Notes: generated by a model not told the origin, from the sequence alone. Counted from the stretch's first letter, positions 9,104 through 17,789 are shown. The stretch: DNA of 33,337 nt from a gamma proteobacterium endosymbiont of Lamellibrachia anaximandri (GCA_016756835.1 JAESPE010000039.1:1-33337); one strand, 5' to 3'. Translations and numbers: made by a program.

Positions 9104-9936
9104 CAAAAACCCTTGGCACCCAAAAAGTCCGCCACCTCCGAATAACAAAAAACCGGCCCATCCTTACAGACAAACTTCGGCCCCACCTGACAGCACCCGC
9201 ACTGTCCAAAACCACACTGCATATTCCGCTCCATGCTGAGCCAGATCTGCTGATCAGACAACCCCATATCACGCAGTTGCGCAATGGCGGCCAGCATCAT
9301 CAATTCTGGCCCACATAGCATGGATATGGTCTTCTCCAGATTGAGATCAAGGGTGTTTATCAGCTCGGTTACCAAACCCTGCTGCCAGGGCCACGCCTTG
9401 CCGGGCATATCAGCAGCCAATTGAACATTGACACCGTGCTCCCGGGACCAGGTCTCATACTGCCGCCGCCAGATAAGATCATCCTCATGTTTTACACCCT
9501 GCAGGATATGGATATCTCCAAACCGGTCGCGCCGACGCAGCAGGTAACGGATCACCGAGACCAGAGGGGCACAACCCAAGCCGCCGGTCACCACTACCAC
9601 ATCCTGACCTTCAGCCTGCGCCATCGGCCAGCCGCGACCGAATGGGCCCCGGATACCCACTCGATCGTCTGGTTGCAAACGGCTCAGCGCCTCAGTCACC
9701 CTACCCGCTACACGGATGGTATGATCGAAGAAGTGACTGTCGTCCGGGTCGGAGACGATTGAGATCGGCACTTCGCCTACGCCAAAGAGCGAAAGCATGT
9801 TGAACTGCCCAGGCTGGAATTCAAAGATATCCTGCACATGGGTATCGACATACTGCAGCCGCAGGGAAAATATGCCGGGCGACTCCTGTACCCGCCGGTC
9901 AATTACCGCAGAATGAGGCAGGTGGGGATCAAACAT
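9103..9936 (-). CDS. hydG: Hydrogenase gamma subunit, FAD/NAD(P)-binding diaphorase
   Basis: This 277-residue protein belongs to the ferredoxin-NADP reductase superfamily. The FAD-binding barrel spans about residues 1-100, the pyridine-nucleotide domain has VVVVTGGLGCAPL near 115-127, and a C-terminal [2Fe-2S] cluster motif has the CGFGQCGCCQ and FVC cysteines near 240-262. It would pass electrons between NAD(P)H and the FeS chain of the hydrogenase. It overlaps the beta gene by eight bases (ATGTTTGA). The symbol follows archaeal sulfhydrogenase naming and should not be confused with the [FeFe] maturase HydG. A dihydroorotate-dehydrogenase electron-transfer subunit is a related family, but the context decides. 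Confidence 0.92.
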   Translation of the reverse strand: MFDPHLPHSAVIDRRVQESPGIFSLRLQYVDTHVQDIFEFQPGQFNMLSLFGVGEVPISIVSDPDDSHFFDHTIRVAGRVTEALSRLQPDDRVGIRGPFGRGWPMAQAEGQDVVVVTGGLGCAPLVSVIRYLLRRRDRFGDIHILQGVKHEDDLIWRRQYETWSREHGVNVQLAADMPGKAWPWQQGLVTELINTLDLNLEKTISMLCGPELMMLAAIAQLRDMGLSDQQIWLSMERNMQCGFGQCGCCQVGPKFVCKDGPVFCYSEVADFLGAKGF

Positions 9937-11062
9937 CGGCCAGCCCCCCGTCCAGTAAGGCAGCCACTGCCTGAGTCAGGTCGATACCCACAGGACACCA
10001 GGTAATGCAACGCCCACAACCGACACACCCGCTGCGGCCAAACTGCTCCTGCCAGCCTGCAAGCTTGTGAGTCAACCATTGGCGGTAACGCAACGCCGTC
10101 TCCCTGCGCAGCATAAACTGTCCCATGCTGCTGTGAGTCTGACTGAAACAGGAGTCCCATTGACGTTTCATCTCTGCGGAACGTCCATCCAACGTCCGTT
10201 GGTAGCCCGTTGAGTAACAGAAGCATGTCGGACAGACTGCAGTGCAGTTGCCGCAGCTGAGGCAGCGCTCCCCGACCTCATCCCAATGTCCATGATTCAG
10301 TTTGTCATAGAGCTGTTTCAATTCTGTCTCGCCCGGCAGAAAACGGTGCTGCTGTGCTGCCGCCCGGTCCGTCTCCTGAATCATACTGTTGAGCTGTGCT
10401 TCGGTTGCGGGTTCGAGAGATAAGCCATCAATAATCTCACCGCCTTTTGCACTGCCTCCCCAGGCAAGATAGCCGTCGTCCAGTTCCGCCATGCCGATAT
10501 CGAAACCTTCACCCAATGAGGGACCGTCACCGGTGGAGGTACAGAAACAGGTCGCTGCGGAAAAAGCGCAATCGACGCCGATAAGAAAGAGGGCTTCGCG
10601 CCGAATCCTGTAGTGGGGATCGGGATTTTGCTGTGAAAGAAAGTGTCTGTCCTGTAGTGCCAGGGCCGCCAGGTCACAGGCCCTCACGCCGAAAATCGCG
10701 GTGGGTTTAACCTCGGGCAGGGTCTGCTTTATATCCACCTGCCCATCCGCCATGAGCCTTTCATGCCAGAGTGTCTCTTCGGCACTAAAGAGCAGCGGCT
10801 TGATGGCTTGAGGTCCATGATTCCAGGCGAACAGACGATTATCGGACTGCACTTCCAGGTGGTATTCACCGGCACCCTGTCGCGCATGGACACCTGTGGG
10901 CAGGGCATCGATAGTATCGACTTCCCGCCACTGAATCGTCTCCTCCTCTACCACCGGACCCAGCGTTCGGTAGCCCAAAAGACGAAAAACATCCAAAAAA
11001 CCCTGCAATCTCTCCCGTTCCATAAAACCGGGCCGACGGGCTGCAATATGCTGAGCCGACAT
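9929..11062 (-). CDS. hydB: Hydrogenase beta subunit, 4Fe-4S electron-transfer protein
   Basis: This 377-residue protein matches the beta subunit of sulfhydrogenase-type group 3b enzymes (related to anaerobic sulfite reductase subunit A). It has two C-terminal [4Fe-4S] motifs: [15 protein letters not shown] near residues 260-280 and [17 protein letters not shown] near 345-362. An additional [11 protein letters not shown] segment and a [11 protein letters not shown] segment are typical of the family. It is the first gene of the hydrogenase operon. ATG 11062 has only a poorly spaced AGGA upstream. A 182-bp divergent gap separates it from rstA; I could not identify its promoter there. Confidence 0.92.
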   Translation of the reverse strand: MSAQHIAARRPGFMERERLQGFLDVFRLLGYRTLGPVVEEETIQWREVDTIDALPTGVHARQGAGEYHLEVQSDNRLFAWNHGPQAIKPLLFSAEETLWHERLMADGQVDIKQTLPEVKPTAIFGVRACDLAALALQDRHFLSQQNPDPHYRIRREALFLIGVDCAFSAATCFCTSTGDGPSLGEGFDIGMAELDDGYLAWGGSAKGGEIIDGLSLEPATEAQLNSMIQETDRAAAQQHRFLPGETELKQLYDKLNHGHWDEVGERCLSCGNCTAVCPTCFCYSTGYQRTLDGRSAEMKRQWDSCFSQTHSSMGQFMLRRETALRYRQWLTHKLAGWQEQFGRSGCVGCGRCITWCPVGIDLTQAVAALLDGGLADV

Positions 11063-11197
11063 ATCCTGCTATCCAATCAAAGGCTTATTCCCCCCTGAAA
11101 GTTTAGCCAATAATTGCAGATCTGCTGACAAACGGCCGCGCTGGGCATCCGCATAGTGTTAACAGGCCCTATGAGCAGCAATTAGTGAAGATGTGAC

Positions 11198-11211
11198 AAC
11201 ATTCTGTTACA
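11198..11211 (+). promoter_or_regulatory. RstA-box-like site upstream of rstA
   Basis: The sequence AACATTCTGTTACA matches the E. coli RstA box (TACATNTNGTTACA) at ten of twelve defined positions. The 15-nt core ACATTCYGTTACAAA also occurs in front of the lipoprotein gene at 13593-13607. It lies 34 bp before the rstA start and suggests autoregulation. It could also affect the divergent hydrogenase operon, whose first gene starts 136 bp away. Confidence 0.65.
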
Positions 11212-11244
11212 AAAAGCGGGATAGAAAGGATAGATACTTGGCGC

Positions 11245-11958
11245 ATGAACCAGAAACAGACCATCCTGCTAGTAGAAGACGACCACCGTTTCGCCCACCT
11301 GGTACAGGAGTACCTGGAGAAAGAGGGCTTTGAGGTCGACCTGGAACACCGGGGCGACGCCGCAGTATCACGCATCATCGATGCGCCTCCCGATCTGTTG
11401 GTCCTTGATCTCATGCTTCCGGGGATGGATGGATTCGCAATCTGCCGGGAGATTCGGCCACACTATCGCAACCCCATCCTGATGCTGACCGCCCGTGATG
11501 AGGATATCGACCAGATCGTCGGCCTGGAACTCGGGGCGGATGACTATATCACCAAGCCGATAGAACCCCGTCTGTTGCTGGCCCGGCTGCGCGCCCATCT
11601 GCGTCGTACGAACGAATCCTCTCCGCCCCTGGAAGATAACGGCAAGCTGGATATCCGGCACGGCCGACTGATCATCGATCCCCATTCCCGCTCCGTCAAC
11701 CTTGACGGAAAATGCGTGGAACTCACCACCAGCGAATTCGATCTGCTGCTGATTCTCGCCAGCGGCGCAGGCAATATCTTAAACCGGGACGCGATTCTGC
11801 AAGCCTGGCGCGGCATCGAATATGATGGGCTGGACCGCTCGGTCGACATTGCCGTCTCCCGCCTGCGCCGCAAGTTGAACGATGATGCGTCCCCACCCCA
11901 ACGCATCAAAACGGTTCGGCGACGTGGATATCTTTTTGTACCCGACGCCTGGGAGTAA
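11245..11958 (+). CDS. rstA: RstA-like OmpR-family response regulator
   Basis: This 237-residue regulator has a receiver domain (about 6-118) with acidic pair Glu11-Asp12, phospho-acceptor Asp55 (LLVLDLMLPG), the ITKP lysine and a TARDEDIDQIVGLELGADD block close to E. coli RstA. A winged-helix DNA-binding domain occupies about 140-234 (LTTSEFDLLLILA, then VRRRGYLFV). It is followed six bases later by its histidine kinase gene. In E. coli RstAB is linked to PhoPQ, acid and formate responses; the signal here is unknown. The ribosome binding site is weak. Confidence 0.9.
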   Translation: MNQKQTILLVEDDHRFAHLVQEYLEKEGFEVDLEHRGDAAVSRIIDAPPDLLVLDLMLPGMDGFAICREIRPHYRNPILMLTARDEDIDQIVGLELGADDYITKPIEPRLLLARLRAHLRRTNESSPPLEDNGKLDIRHGRLIIDPHSRSVNLDGKCVELTTSEFDLLLILASGAGNILNRDAILQAWRGIEYDGLDRSVDIAVSRLRRKLNDDASPPQRIKTVRRRGYLFVPDAWE

Positions 11959-11964
11959 CCATCC

Positions 11965-13545
11965 ATGGGCCGCATATTTCTTACCCTCTATATCAGCCTT
12001 GCACTCAGCCTGGGAGGTTTCATCGTTGCGATGCAGGTGCTGCCGAAAATGCTGCTGCATAAAACGACACAGGTCTACTATAATCGTGTGATGTCCGGCA
12101 CTTTCGGCCTTATCGAGAAACGCCTGCAAAATCAGCCGGCCACTGAATGGCAAGGAGTAATCGAAGAACTCCAGCCCCATTTCGGTTATCCGCTCAGCAT
12201 CGGCAAGGTTGCAGACCACGATTTCAGTTCACAGGACCTCTCGCCGCTAAACGCCCATCAGATAGTATTCGAGCAGCACGACCAACGGGCTATCTTTCTG
12301 TACAAGCGGTTGTTCGATACCGACCAGTACCTTTCACTCGCAATGGGCCAGACCCGAACCGAGGATTCCCTGCGTAGCGCGAAAGGAACAGCCCACCTGA
12401 TCTCTGAATGGCTGCTCAACCGCCCCCAATCCACGTGGCCTCAGGCCATCGCAGAACTGCAACCACACTTCGGCATTCCGCTTGCGATAATCCCTATCGA
12501 TCAGCCAGATCTTGCAGCGGAAAAACGCGAGGAACTGAGAGCCGGCAAGCTGCTGGTTTTTGATATCGATGAACCGAAAGAGCACTATCTTATGCGGGTC
12601 GGTGATTCAGCCTACACGGTCAAAGCGGGCCCCATCGGCATCCCTTTTTTACTGGATGCCTTCAGCTACATTCTGATTGGGCTGCTTGCTTTGCTGGTCG
12701 CATTGGTGGTCTATTTCTGGGTTCGTCCCATCTGGCGTGATCTCAAACAGCTGGACAGCCGTGCCCACGCTTTCGGCAAAGGGGAGTTCAGCAGCCGTCT
12801 GTCGGTTTCCAAACGCTCTGCCATCCACCACCTGGCAGGCACCTTCAATAGTATGGCAGACCGCATTCAACGTCTGATCCGCTCACATCGCGACCTCACC
12901 AACGCCGTCTCCCATGAACTTCGGACCCCCATCTCGCGGCTGCATTTTGGCATGGAGATGCTGGAACAGCACGAAGACCAGAAGACGCGGTCGCGCCATC
13001 TGGCCGGGATGCGGGAGGATCTCGCAGAACTGGAACAACTCGTCAGCGAACTTCTGGATCATGCACGACTGGACCGCGACGGCCCAAGCTTCCAGTTTGA
13101 ACAGCAGTTGATAGCGCCCTGGCTCAGAGAACATATAACACGCTTCGAAAGCCGGGACGGAGTGACCATCCACTACAACATTGCCGGTGGCATCGAGCAG
13201 GACAGTTGCACTTTCGACAAACGGCAGCTCGCCCGCGCTTTTGACAATCTGCTGCGCAATGCACAACGTTACGCCAGGAGTGAGATCCGAATCACCCTCA
13301 GTCACAATTCGAACTTGTGGCGACTCGCAGTGGAAGACGATGGTCCCGGCGTTTCCGCTGAAGACCGCGAGCGCATTCTGCAGCCCTTCGTCAGACTCGA
13401 TGAGAGCCGTGACCGGCGCTCCGGCGGCACGGGCCTCGGGTTGGCAATTGTCCACCGGATCATGGTTCGACATCAGGGCTCACTAAAAGTGGAAGAGAGT
13501 AACTTGGGTGGAGCCTGCTTTACCCTGCGCTGGCCCGACAGCTAG
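11965..13545 (+). CDS. rstB: RstB-like sensor histidine kinase with duplicated sensor domain
   Basis: This 526-residue inner-membrane kinase has TM1 at about 8-30, a periplasmic sensor at 31-228, TM2 at about 231-252, HAMP at about 253-305, the phospho-acceptor His317 in AVSHELRTP, and an ATPase domain with FDNLLRNA, DDGPG and GTGLGL. The periplasmic part contains two copies of one motif, residues 49-79 and 145-175, both with ELQPHFGxPLxI. As I recall, E. coli RstB has about 433 residues and one such unit, so the sensor is probably a tandem duplication. The gene is preceded by GGGAG overlapping the rstA stop and is co-transcribed with rstA. Confidence 0.9.
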   Translation: MGRIFLTLYISLALSLGGFIVAMQVLPKMLLHKTTQVYYNRVMSGTFGLIEKRLQNQPATEWQGVIEELQPHFGYPLSIGKVADHDFSSQDLSPLNAHQIVFEQHDQRAIFLYKRLFDTDQYLSLAMGQTRTEDSLRSAKGTAHLISEWLLNRPQSTWPQAIAELQPHFGIPLAIIPIDQPDLAAEKREELRAGKLLVFDIDEPKEHYLMRVGDSAYTVKAGPIGIPFLLDAFSYILIGLLALLVALVVYFWVRPIWRDLKQLDSRAHAFGKGEFSSRLSVSKRSAIHHLAGTFNSMADRIQRLIRSHRDLTNAVSHELRTPISRLHFGMEMLEQHEDQKTRSRHLAGMREDLAELEQLVSELLDHARLDRDGPSFQFEQQLIAPWLREHITRFESRDGVTIHYNIAGGIEQDSCTFDKRQLARAFDNLLRNAQRYARSEIRITLSHNSNLWRLAVEDDGPGVSAEDRERILQPFVRLDESRDRRSGGTGLGLAIVHRIMVRHQGSLKVEESNLGGACFTLRWPDS

Positions 13546-13591
13546 TACCCGATTGGAAACCGTAAAACGCTCCTTCGAAGGCAGGGTGAAT

Positions 13592-13605
13592 TACATTCCG
13601 TTACA
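13592..13605 (+). promoter_or_regulatory. RstA-box-like site upstream of the lipoprotein gene
   Basis: TACATTCCGTTACA matches the RstA box consensus TACATNTNGTTACA at all but one defined position. It lies 124 bp before the lipoprotein start and just after rstB. Together with the site at 11198-11211 it suggests a small local regulon. Confidence 0.7.
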
Positions 13606-13728
13606 AACCGATACCGAATCCCAACTGAATCCCGAGCCTATTTCGATCTAACCTGTCCCTGCACAACACGGTGCATTTTTATGCTGTCAGCCAAGCTGTT
13701 CAGCCCACTGATTTAAGGGACCCAAGTC

Positions 13729-14139
13729 ATGCCGAACCGAATTGCCATTAGTATCGTCATATCAATCTCACTGCTGCTCACTGGTTGTTCAACCCTGTTG
13801 AAACCAAGTAATGAAGCCTTAGCGAAGCTACCCGTCATCAAGCTTGGCCAACCCGTTCCGAAAGACGGGGACTACATTCTTCATCTGAGCAAAGAACAGC
13901 CCGTCCTGCTCGATGTGACGGTCGAAGGCTCCCTGTTCGCTGAAGCGGCACATCAGGTCCTGCCGGTATTTCTTGCCAAAGACCTCTATCTCCACAAGGA
14001 TTGGGCCAGCAATGACAAGAAACATTGGCACGCTGAGGACGATCTCATCACCGGCGAACTGCGCATCGAAATCACCGATTACCAACTGCCGACGAACAGC
14101 CGCTTCCATCTGCGCATGGACTATCGAACGCCGGAGTAA
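13729..14139 (+). CDS. Small lipoprotein of unknown function
   Basis: This 136-residue protein starts with a lipoprotein signal (MPNRIAISIVISISLLLTGC, predicted acylated Cys20). The mature part is small, hydrophilic and beta-rich in appearance, with no recognised domain. AAGGGA lies at a good distance before ATG 13729. A 183-bp gap from rstB holds the RstA-box-like site, so it may be an RstA target, possibly a cell-envelope protein linked to what RstB senses. That link is inference. Confidence 0.8.
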   Translation: MPNRIAISIVISISLLLTGCSTLLKPSNEALAKLPVIKLGQPVPKDGDYILHLSKEQPVLLDVTVEGSLFAEAAHQVLPVFLAKDLYLHKDWASNDKKHWHAEDDLITGELRIEITDYQLPTNSRFHLRMDYRTPE

Positions 14140-14153
14140 TCTACAGCTGTCTT

Positions 14154-14183
14154 GCCTGATCCGCTACGCTTGAACCGGCCTAC
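14154..14183. repeat. REP-like palindrome, family B, copy 2
   Basis: A diverged copy of the element at 6534-6563. Both share GATCCGCTAYGCTTGA followed by GGCCTAC. The palindrome is imperfect here. It lies between the lipoprotein gene and the DHOD-like remnant. Confidence 0.8.
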
Positions 14184-14218
14184 ACCTGCGGAGCGTATTT
14201 ACAGCACAGGAGTTTAAA

Positions 14219-14410
14219 ATGGATCTGACCATCCAATACCTCGGCATGCAGCTGAAGAATCCGCTGGTGCCCTCCGCCTCCCCTCTCTCCCGCAGCATCG
14301 ATGATGCGCGCCGCATGGAGGATGACGACGCATCGGCACTCATCATGCACTCCCTTGAGCGAATTATGTCCGTATCCTCAACAGCTTTCGCTCCAGTCCC
14401 GGTATCTTGA
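14219..14410 (+). pseudogene. N-terminal remnant of a dihydroorotate-dehydrogenase-like gene
   Basis: The first ~46 residues (MDLTIQYLGMQLKNPLVPSA, then SPLSRSIDDARRME and ALIMHSL) match the start of the DHOD-like flavoprotein family, whose members run to about 330 residues. After LIMHSL the sequence becomes unrelated and stops after 63 codons. A good ribosome binding site (AGGAG, eight bases before ATG) is still present. This is therefore probably a gene cut off by deletion near 14355-14360 rather than a native small protein. The rest of the gene is not seen in the window. Confidence 0.8.
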
Positions 14411-14419
14411 GCTAGGCAA

Positions 14420-14707
14420 TCAGTACCAGCCGGAAACCTTTTTACCGTTTTGATCCACCCAGACCCGGCGAACACGGGTATCGCCCATAAATTTTTTGGC
14501 CTGTTTTTTCATACCGGCTGACCAGGGCTGTTGCACCACGCTGATCCGGCCACTGGGGGTTTCGACCTGGTTTGCATTGTGCGGCAGGGTCTGTGAATAA
14601 TGAACCAGACCGTCGTCGTCGTACCATTTGTATATCTTATCGGCCTGAGTGACGGACGAAAACAACAGAAGAAGGAGGCAGAACCAGGGAGTGGATAGCT
14701 TTTTCAT
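14420..14707 (-). CDS. DUF4124-domain exported protein
   Basis: This 95-residue protein has a signal peptide (cut near residues 22-23, VTQA|DK) followed by the DUF4124 signature KIYKWYDDDGLVHYSQTLP. Such small periplasmic proteins are common in gammaproteobacteria, but their function is unknown. The start ATG 14707 follows a GAGAGA stretch. It ends ten bases from the DHOD-like remnant in convergent orientation. Confidence 0.85.
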   Translation of the reverse strand: MKKLSTPWFCLLLLLFSSVTQADKIYKWYDDDGLVHYSQTLPHNANQVETPSGRISVVQQPWSAGMKKQAKKFMGDTRVRRVWVDQNGKKVSGWY

Positions 14708-14783
14708 GGGATCTCTCTAATTATTTTTATTCAAACCAAGCGCGCGGAATTAAACCCCTATTCACAAAAATTTACAAGTTAAA

Positions 14784-15431
14784 GTGATTTCCCCACTATC
14801 TGACTGCAAATATCTTTCGACTCCGCGAGGCGGGACCTTTTCCGTGCACGTCATCACCCTACTGATCGGCACTCTCTTCATACCCACTGCGAGTGCGGCC
14901 GGGTCAGCAACCACCGGCAGTGATCCCGAAACAGGTCTCGCCTTCTGGCGTTACGAGGCAGAAGGGATCCTGTTCGAGTTGAATCAGCGGCTCCCGGATC
15001 AGACCCGCGCCTTTTTTCAAGCCAGAGGATTTGACACGGATACAGCAAACCAGTTTGCCACCAGCTGCGTTTTCCAATCACGTCTGCTCAATACGGCGGT
15101 TGCGGGTGGCGCTTCACTGCAGTTCAATCTGAATGAGTGGAGGGTAATCTCAGGCAACAAATCCTCTTCGATGGCCACGACAGATGACTGGATGCCTCGC
15201 TGGAAAAAACAGTCAATCGGTCAGGCAGCCCGCATCGCCTTTAAGTGGTCGCTGCTTCCCTCCGAACAGACCTACGCACCAGGGGACTACAATTGGGGAA
15301 TGACCAGCTACGACCAGCCACCGGGAACACGATTCAATCTGACGCTGGTCTGGCACCGGGAGGGCAAACGTGAATCAGCCACTATCCGGAATATTGAATG
15401 CCCGGCCGACAGCCCGCAGGAGACACCCTGA
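14784..15431 (+). CDS. Exported protein of unknown function
   Basis: I do not recognise this protein. A hydrophobic segment (VITLLIGTLFIPTASAA) looks like a signal peptide with cleavage after ASAA. The start is uncertain: GTG 14784 gives 215 residues with a long N-region before the hydrophobic core, while GTG 14844 gives a compact signal peptide and 195 residues. The mature part has two cysteines far apart (in SCVFQ and NIECP) and many aromatic residues. Its stop directly abuts the ATG of the TlpA-like gene (TGAATG), so the two are probably co-translated, and the partner may act on its cysteines. Confidence 0.75.
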   Translation: MISPLSDCKYLSTPRGGTFSVHVITLLIGTLFIPTASAAGSATTGSDPETGLAFWRYEAEGILFELNQRLPDQTRAFFQARGFDTDTANQFATSCVFQSRLLNTAVAGGASLQFNLNEWRVISGNKSSSMATTDDWMPRWKKQSIGQAARIAFKWSLLPSEQTYAPGDYNWGMTSYDQPPGTRFNLTLVWHREGKRESATIRNIECPADSPQETP

Positions 15432-15962
15432 ATGTCTATACCGACGATGTGGCGACAACTCTCCGCAACCCTGCTTTTGCTCTGCACCCTTATCTTTCCA
15501 CCAGTACAGGCCGCAGGCACATCGCAACTGCTGCAGGCACTGCCGGAACGGCCCAAAGCCGGTGATTTCCAGCTCACTGATCTGGACGGCACCGAACACC
15601 GTCTCTCCCGTTATCGGGGCCGGGTGGTTATCGTGAACTTCTGGGCCACCTGGTGCCCACCCTGCCGGGAGGAGATGCCGTCCATGCAACGCGCCTGGGA
15701 ACTTCTGGAACCGGAGGGGATCGTCATGCTGGCCATCAACATCGGCGAAGATGAAGACACCATCTTCCAGTTCACGGCAAACTTTCCAGTGGAGTTTCCT
15801 CTCCTGCTGGATCAGGACTCCGCAACCATCCAATCCTGGCCGGTCAGGGGCCTGCCCACAACCTACGTGGTCGACCCTCAGGGAAGACTCGCCTACCGGG
15901 CCATCGGCGGCCGGGCATGGGATGACCCGGCACTTCTCGACATGGTGCGGGCGCTGAAATAA
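15432..15962 (+). CDS. TlpA-like thiol-disulfide oxidoreductase
   Basis: This 176-residue periplasmic protein has a signal peptide (cut near PVQAA, residue 28) and a thioredoxin fold of the TlpA/ResA type. The active site is FWATWCPPCREEMP near residues 71-84 and the cis-proline loop is GLPTTYV near 139-145. Such proteins reduce disulfides in exported proteins, for example during cytochrome c maturation or copper-site assembly. AGGAG lies ten bases before ATG. It is coupled to the upstream exported protein. Confidence 0.92.
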   Translation: MSIPTMWRQLSATLLLLCTLIFPPVQAAGTSQLLQALPERPKAGDFQLTDLDGTEHRLSRYRGRVVIVNFWATWCPPCREEMPSMQRAWELLEPEGIVMLAINIGEDEDTIFQFTANFPVEFPLLLDQDSATIQSWPVRGLPTTYVVDPQGRLAYRAIGGRAWDDPALLDMVRALK

Positions 15963-15993
15963 GGCTTACCGGCTATTTACCTCCCGCACCCTA

Positions 15994-16806
15994 ATGGGAG
16001 ACAATTGGAAATTGCACCCAGAAAACGCCCAAGCTGCCGTGACCCATCTCGTCATCTATGAACATCCGCTCAATGAAAGGATTCGCACCTTTCTGCGTCT
16101 TGAGCACCTGTTTCTGCAAATTGACCATTTCCTCCCTCTCAAGGATGCCTGGAGCAACCGCACCACCATCAATGGCCTGCTGGGCACCATCAGCATCTTC
16201 AGCCGTTCCGATCTGAAGACCGAAATCCTCAAGGAACTTGAACGGCACACCACCAATCTGGAACGTATTCGCCGCCAGCCAGGGGTCAACATGCAGGCCC
16301 TCGGGCAAGTATTGGACGACCTGGAACAGGCGATCCATCAGGTCTACCGACTGGACGGTCAGATTGGCAAAAAACTGCGCGAGAATGAGTTCCTCACCGC
16401 CATTATGCAACGCAGCAGCATTCCTGGCGGCAGCTGCAACTTCGACCTGCCGCAATACCACTACTGGTTAAGTCAACCCTACGAGATCCGCCGGAATCAG
16501 ATGCTGGAGTGGCTACAGGAACTCAACCCTGTGCGCGAGGCCATCATCCTGTTACTGAACCTGATCCGCACCAGTAACCACCCGGTCCGGGAACAGGCCA
16601 AAGAGGGCTTTTTCCAGAAGTCACTGGAGACACCGTCACCCGCGCAGATGATCCGCGTCGGTCTGCCGGAAGGCAGCTCCCTGTTCGTTGAGATCAGCGG
16701 CAACAAACATCGTTTCAGCATCCGTTTCCTGGAGGCAGTGGATACCGGGAGGCCCGTTGCGTCGAAGCAAAACGTGGATTTCATGCTCACGAGCTGTGTG
16801 CTCTAA
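15994..16806 (+). CDS. zapD: Cell division protein ZapD
   Basis: This protein of up to 270 residues matches ZapD (YacF), which binds and bundles FtsZ at the division ring. Recognisable blocks are [19 protein letters not shown], the helical middle, and [15 protein letters not shown]. The start is uncertain: ATG 15994 adds 15 residues before the conserved block, while GTG 16039 ([11 protein letters not shown]) fits the usual family N-terminus better. Neither has a clear ribosome binding site. It precedes yacG by five bases, the usual gammaproteobacterial order. Confidence 0.93.
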   Translation: MGDNWKLHPENAQAAVTHLVIYEHPLNERIRTFLRLEHLFLQIDHFLPLKDAWSNRTTINGLLGTISIFSRSDLKTEILKELERHTTNLERIRRQPGVNMQALGQVLDDLEQAIHQVYRLDGQIGKKLRENEFLTAIMQRSSIPGGSCNFDLPQYHYWLSQPYEIRRNQMLEWLQELNPVREAIILLLNLIRTSNHPVREQAKEGFFQKSLETPSPAQMIRVGLPEGSSLFVEISGNKHRFSIRFLEAVDTGRPVASKQNVDFMLTSCVL

Positions 16807-16811
16807 TCCCC

Positions 16812-17003
16812 ATGAGTGACCGCGAACCCACTCTTGTCCCCTGCCCTACCTGCGGGAAAAACGTCACTTGGGGAAAGCAATCACCCTGGCGGCCCTTCTG
16901 CAGTGAGCGCTGTCGCCTGATCGACCTTGGGGAGTGGTTCGACGAGAAGCATAAGATCCCTTCTGAAGAGACGCCTTTCGACAAGGACCTTTCAGAGTAT
17001 TAG
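16812..17003 (+). CDS. yacG: DNA gyrase inhibitor YacG
   Basis: This 63-residue zinc protein has the four-cysteine motif CPTCGK ... FCSERC (Cys11, Cys14, Cys30, Cys34), followed by the [13 protein letters not shown] stretch typical of YacG. E. coli YacG binds GyrB and inhibits gyrase. It follows zapD closely. Its stop overlaps the stop of the convergent gene on the other strand. Confidence 0.94.
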   Translation: MSDREPTLVPCPTCGKNVTWGKQSPWRPFCSERCRLIDLGEWFDEKHKIPSEETPFDKDLSEY

Positions 17004-17662
17004 TTGTCAGCCTCGTGCTTGCTGATCCGTTTCCTGAACGCCTCAGCTTCATCGTAAAGCGCCCTCACCTCGTCACTGTTCGGCCCCTTCTCTGTCAGGA
17101 ACTCCTTGATGGCATTGCAATGTTCCAAGGCGTCGTAGACATTACCCTCTTCAAATGATTGCTCGGCTTTGGCGAAGTGAAAACGGTGGATGCACTCCGC
17201 ACGCTGCATACCCAACTTATCTACATGTTGACGAATCACGTCTGCCGGCGTCCGGTTCAATAAACCACCCTCCTGCAGAAACCCCATCAGCTCGCCAAAT
17301 GCATCAACCACCTTCTGCAGGTGCAGTTTGTCGAGAATATTGTGACCCTGTGATGCCACCTCTGCCGAGACCAGCGCCTGCCCGATCTCGCCAATCAGCC
17401 TGTCGATCCCTTCGTAACGGCGATCCACCCCTCTGATGGCCTGATAACGCGACAACATATCCTCCTGTAGCAGTTGCCGCGTCTCGGTTGGAAATGGACA
17501 TCCCGAAAGCCGATCCAGCAGATCCTCCACAAGATCCACACCTCGCAGCAGGCGCTGGATCTTCATTCGTTTCTGCGCCATGTGCGCCTGATAACGATGG
17601 ACTATGCTTGCCAGCATCAGGGCCGCGATCAGTAATCCACCAAGGACGAAAATCAGGTTCAT
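17000..17662 (-). CDS. Membrane-anchored alpha-helical protein of unknown function
   Basis: This 220-residue protein has one N-terminal membrane segment (residues 2-20, [17 protein letters not shown]) followed by a largely helical soluble region rich in charged residues. The C-terminal third ([20 protein letters not shown]) resembles a TPR-like helical pair. I cannot assign a family. It converges on yacG with overlapping stops (17000-17003). The ribosome binding site is weak. Confidence 0.75.
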   Translation of the reverse strand: MNLIFVLGGLLIAALMLASIVHRYQAHMAQKRMKIQRLLRGVDLVEDLLDRLSGCPFPTETRQLLQEDMLSRYQAIRGVDRRYEGIDRLIGEIGQALVSAEVASQGHNILDKLHLQKVVDAFGELMGFLQEGGLLNRTPADVIRQHVDKLGMQRAECIHRFHFAKAEQSFEEGNVYDALEHCNAIKEFLTEKGPNSDEVRALYDEAEAFRKRISKHEADN

Positions 17663-17725
17663 AACTGTAGCAATCCAATCCTGAAAACTTATCTGTTAAA
17701 TAGCGCTGTTATTGTGCCAAAATCA

Positions 17726-17761
17726 TTGTCTGCCCGACACACTTTGTCTGCCCGACACACT
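17726..17761. repeat. Perfect 18-bp tandem duplication
   Basis: TTGTCTGCCCGACACACT occurs twice, head to tail, with no mismatch. Each unit contains a small inverted repeat (TGTC...GACA). It sits 28 bp before the start of the thioredoxin-like gene, in its leader or promoter region. Confidence 0.9.
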
Positions 17762-17789
17762 ATTTTCCTGAAAAAGAGGACAAAGCACC

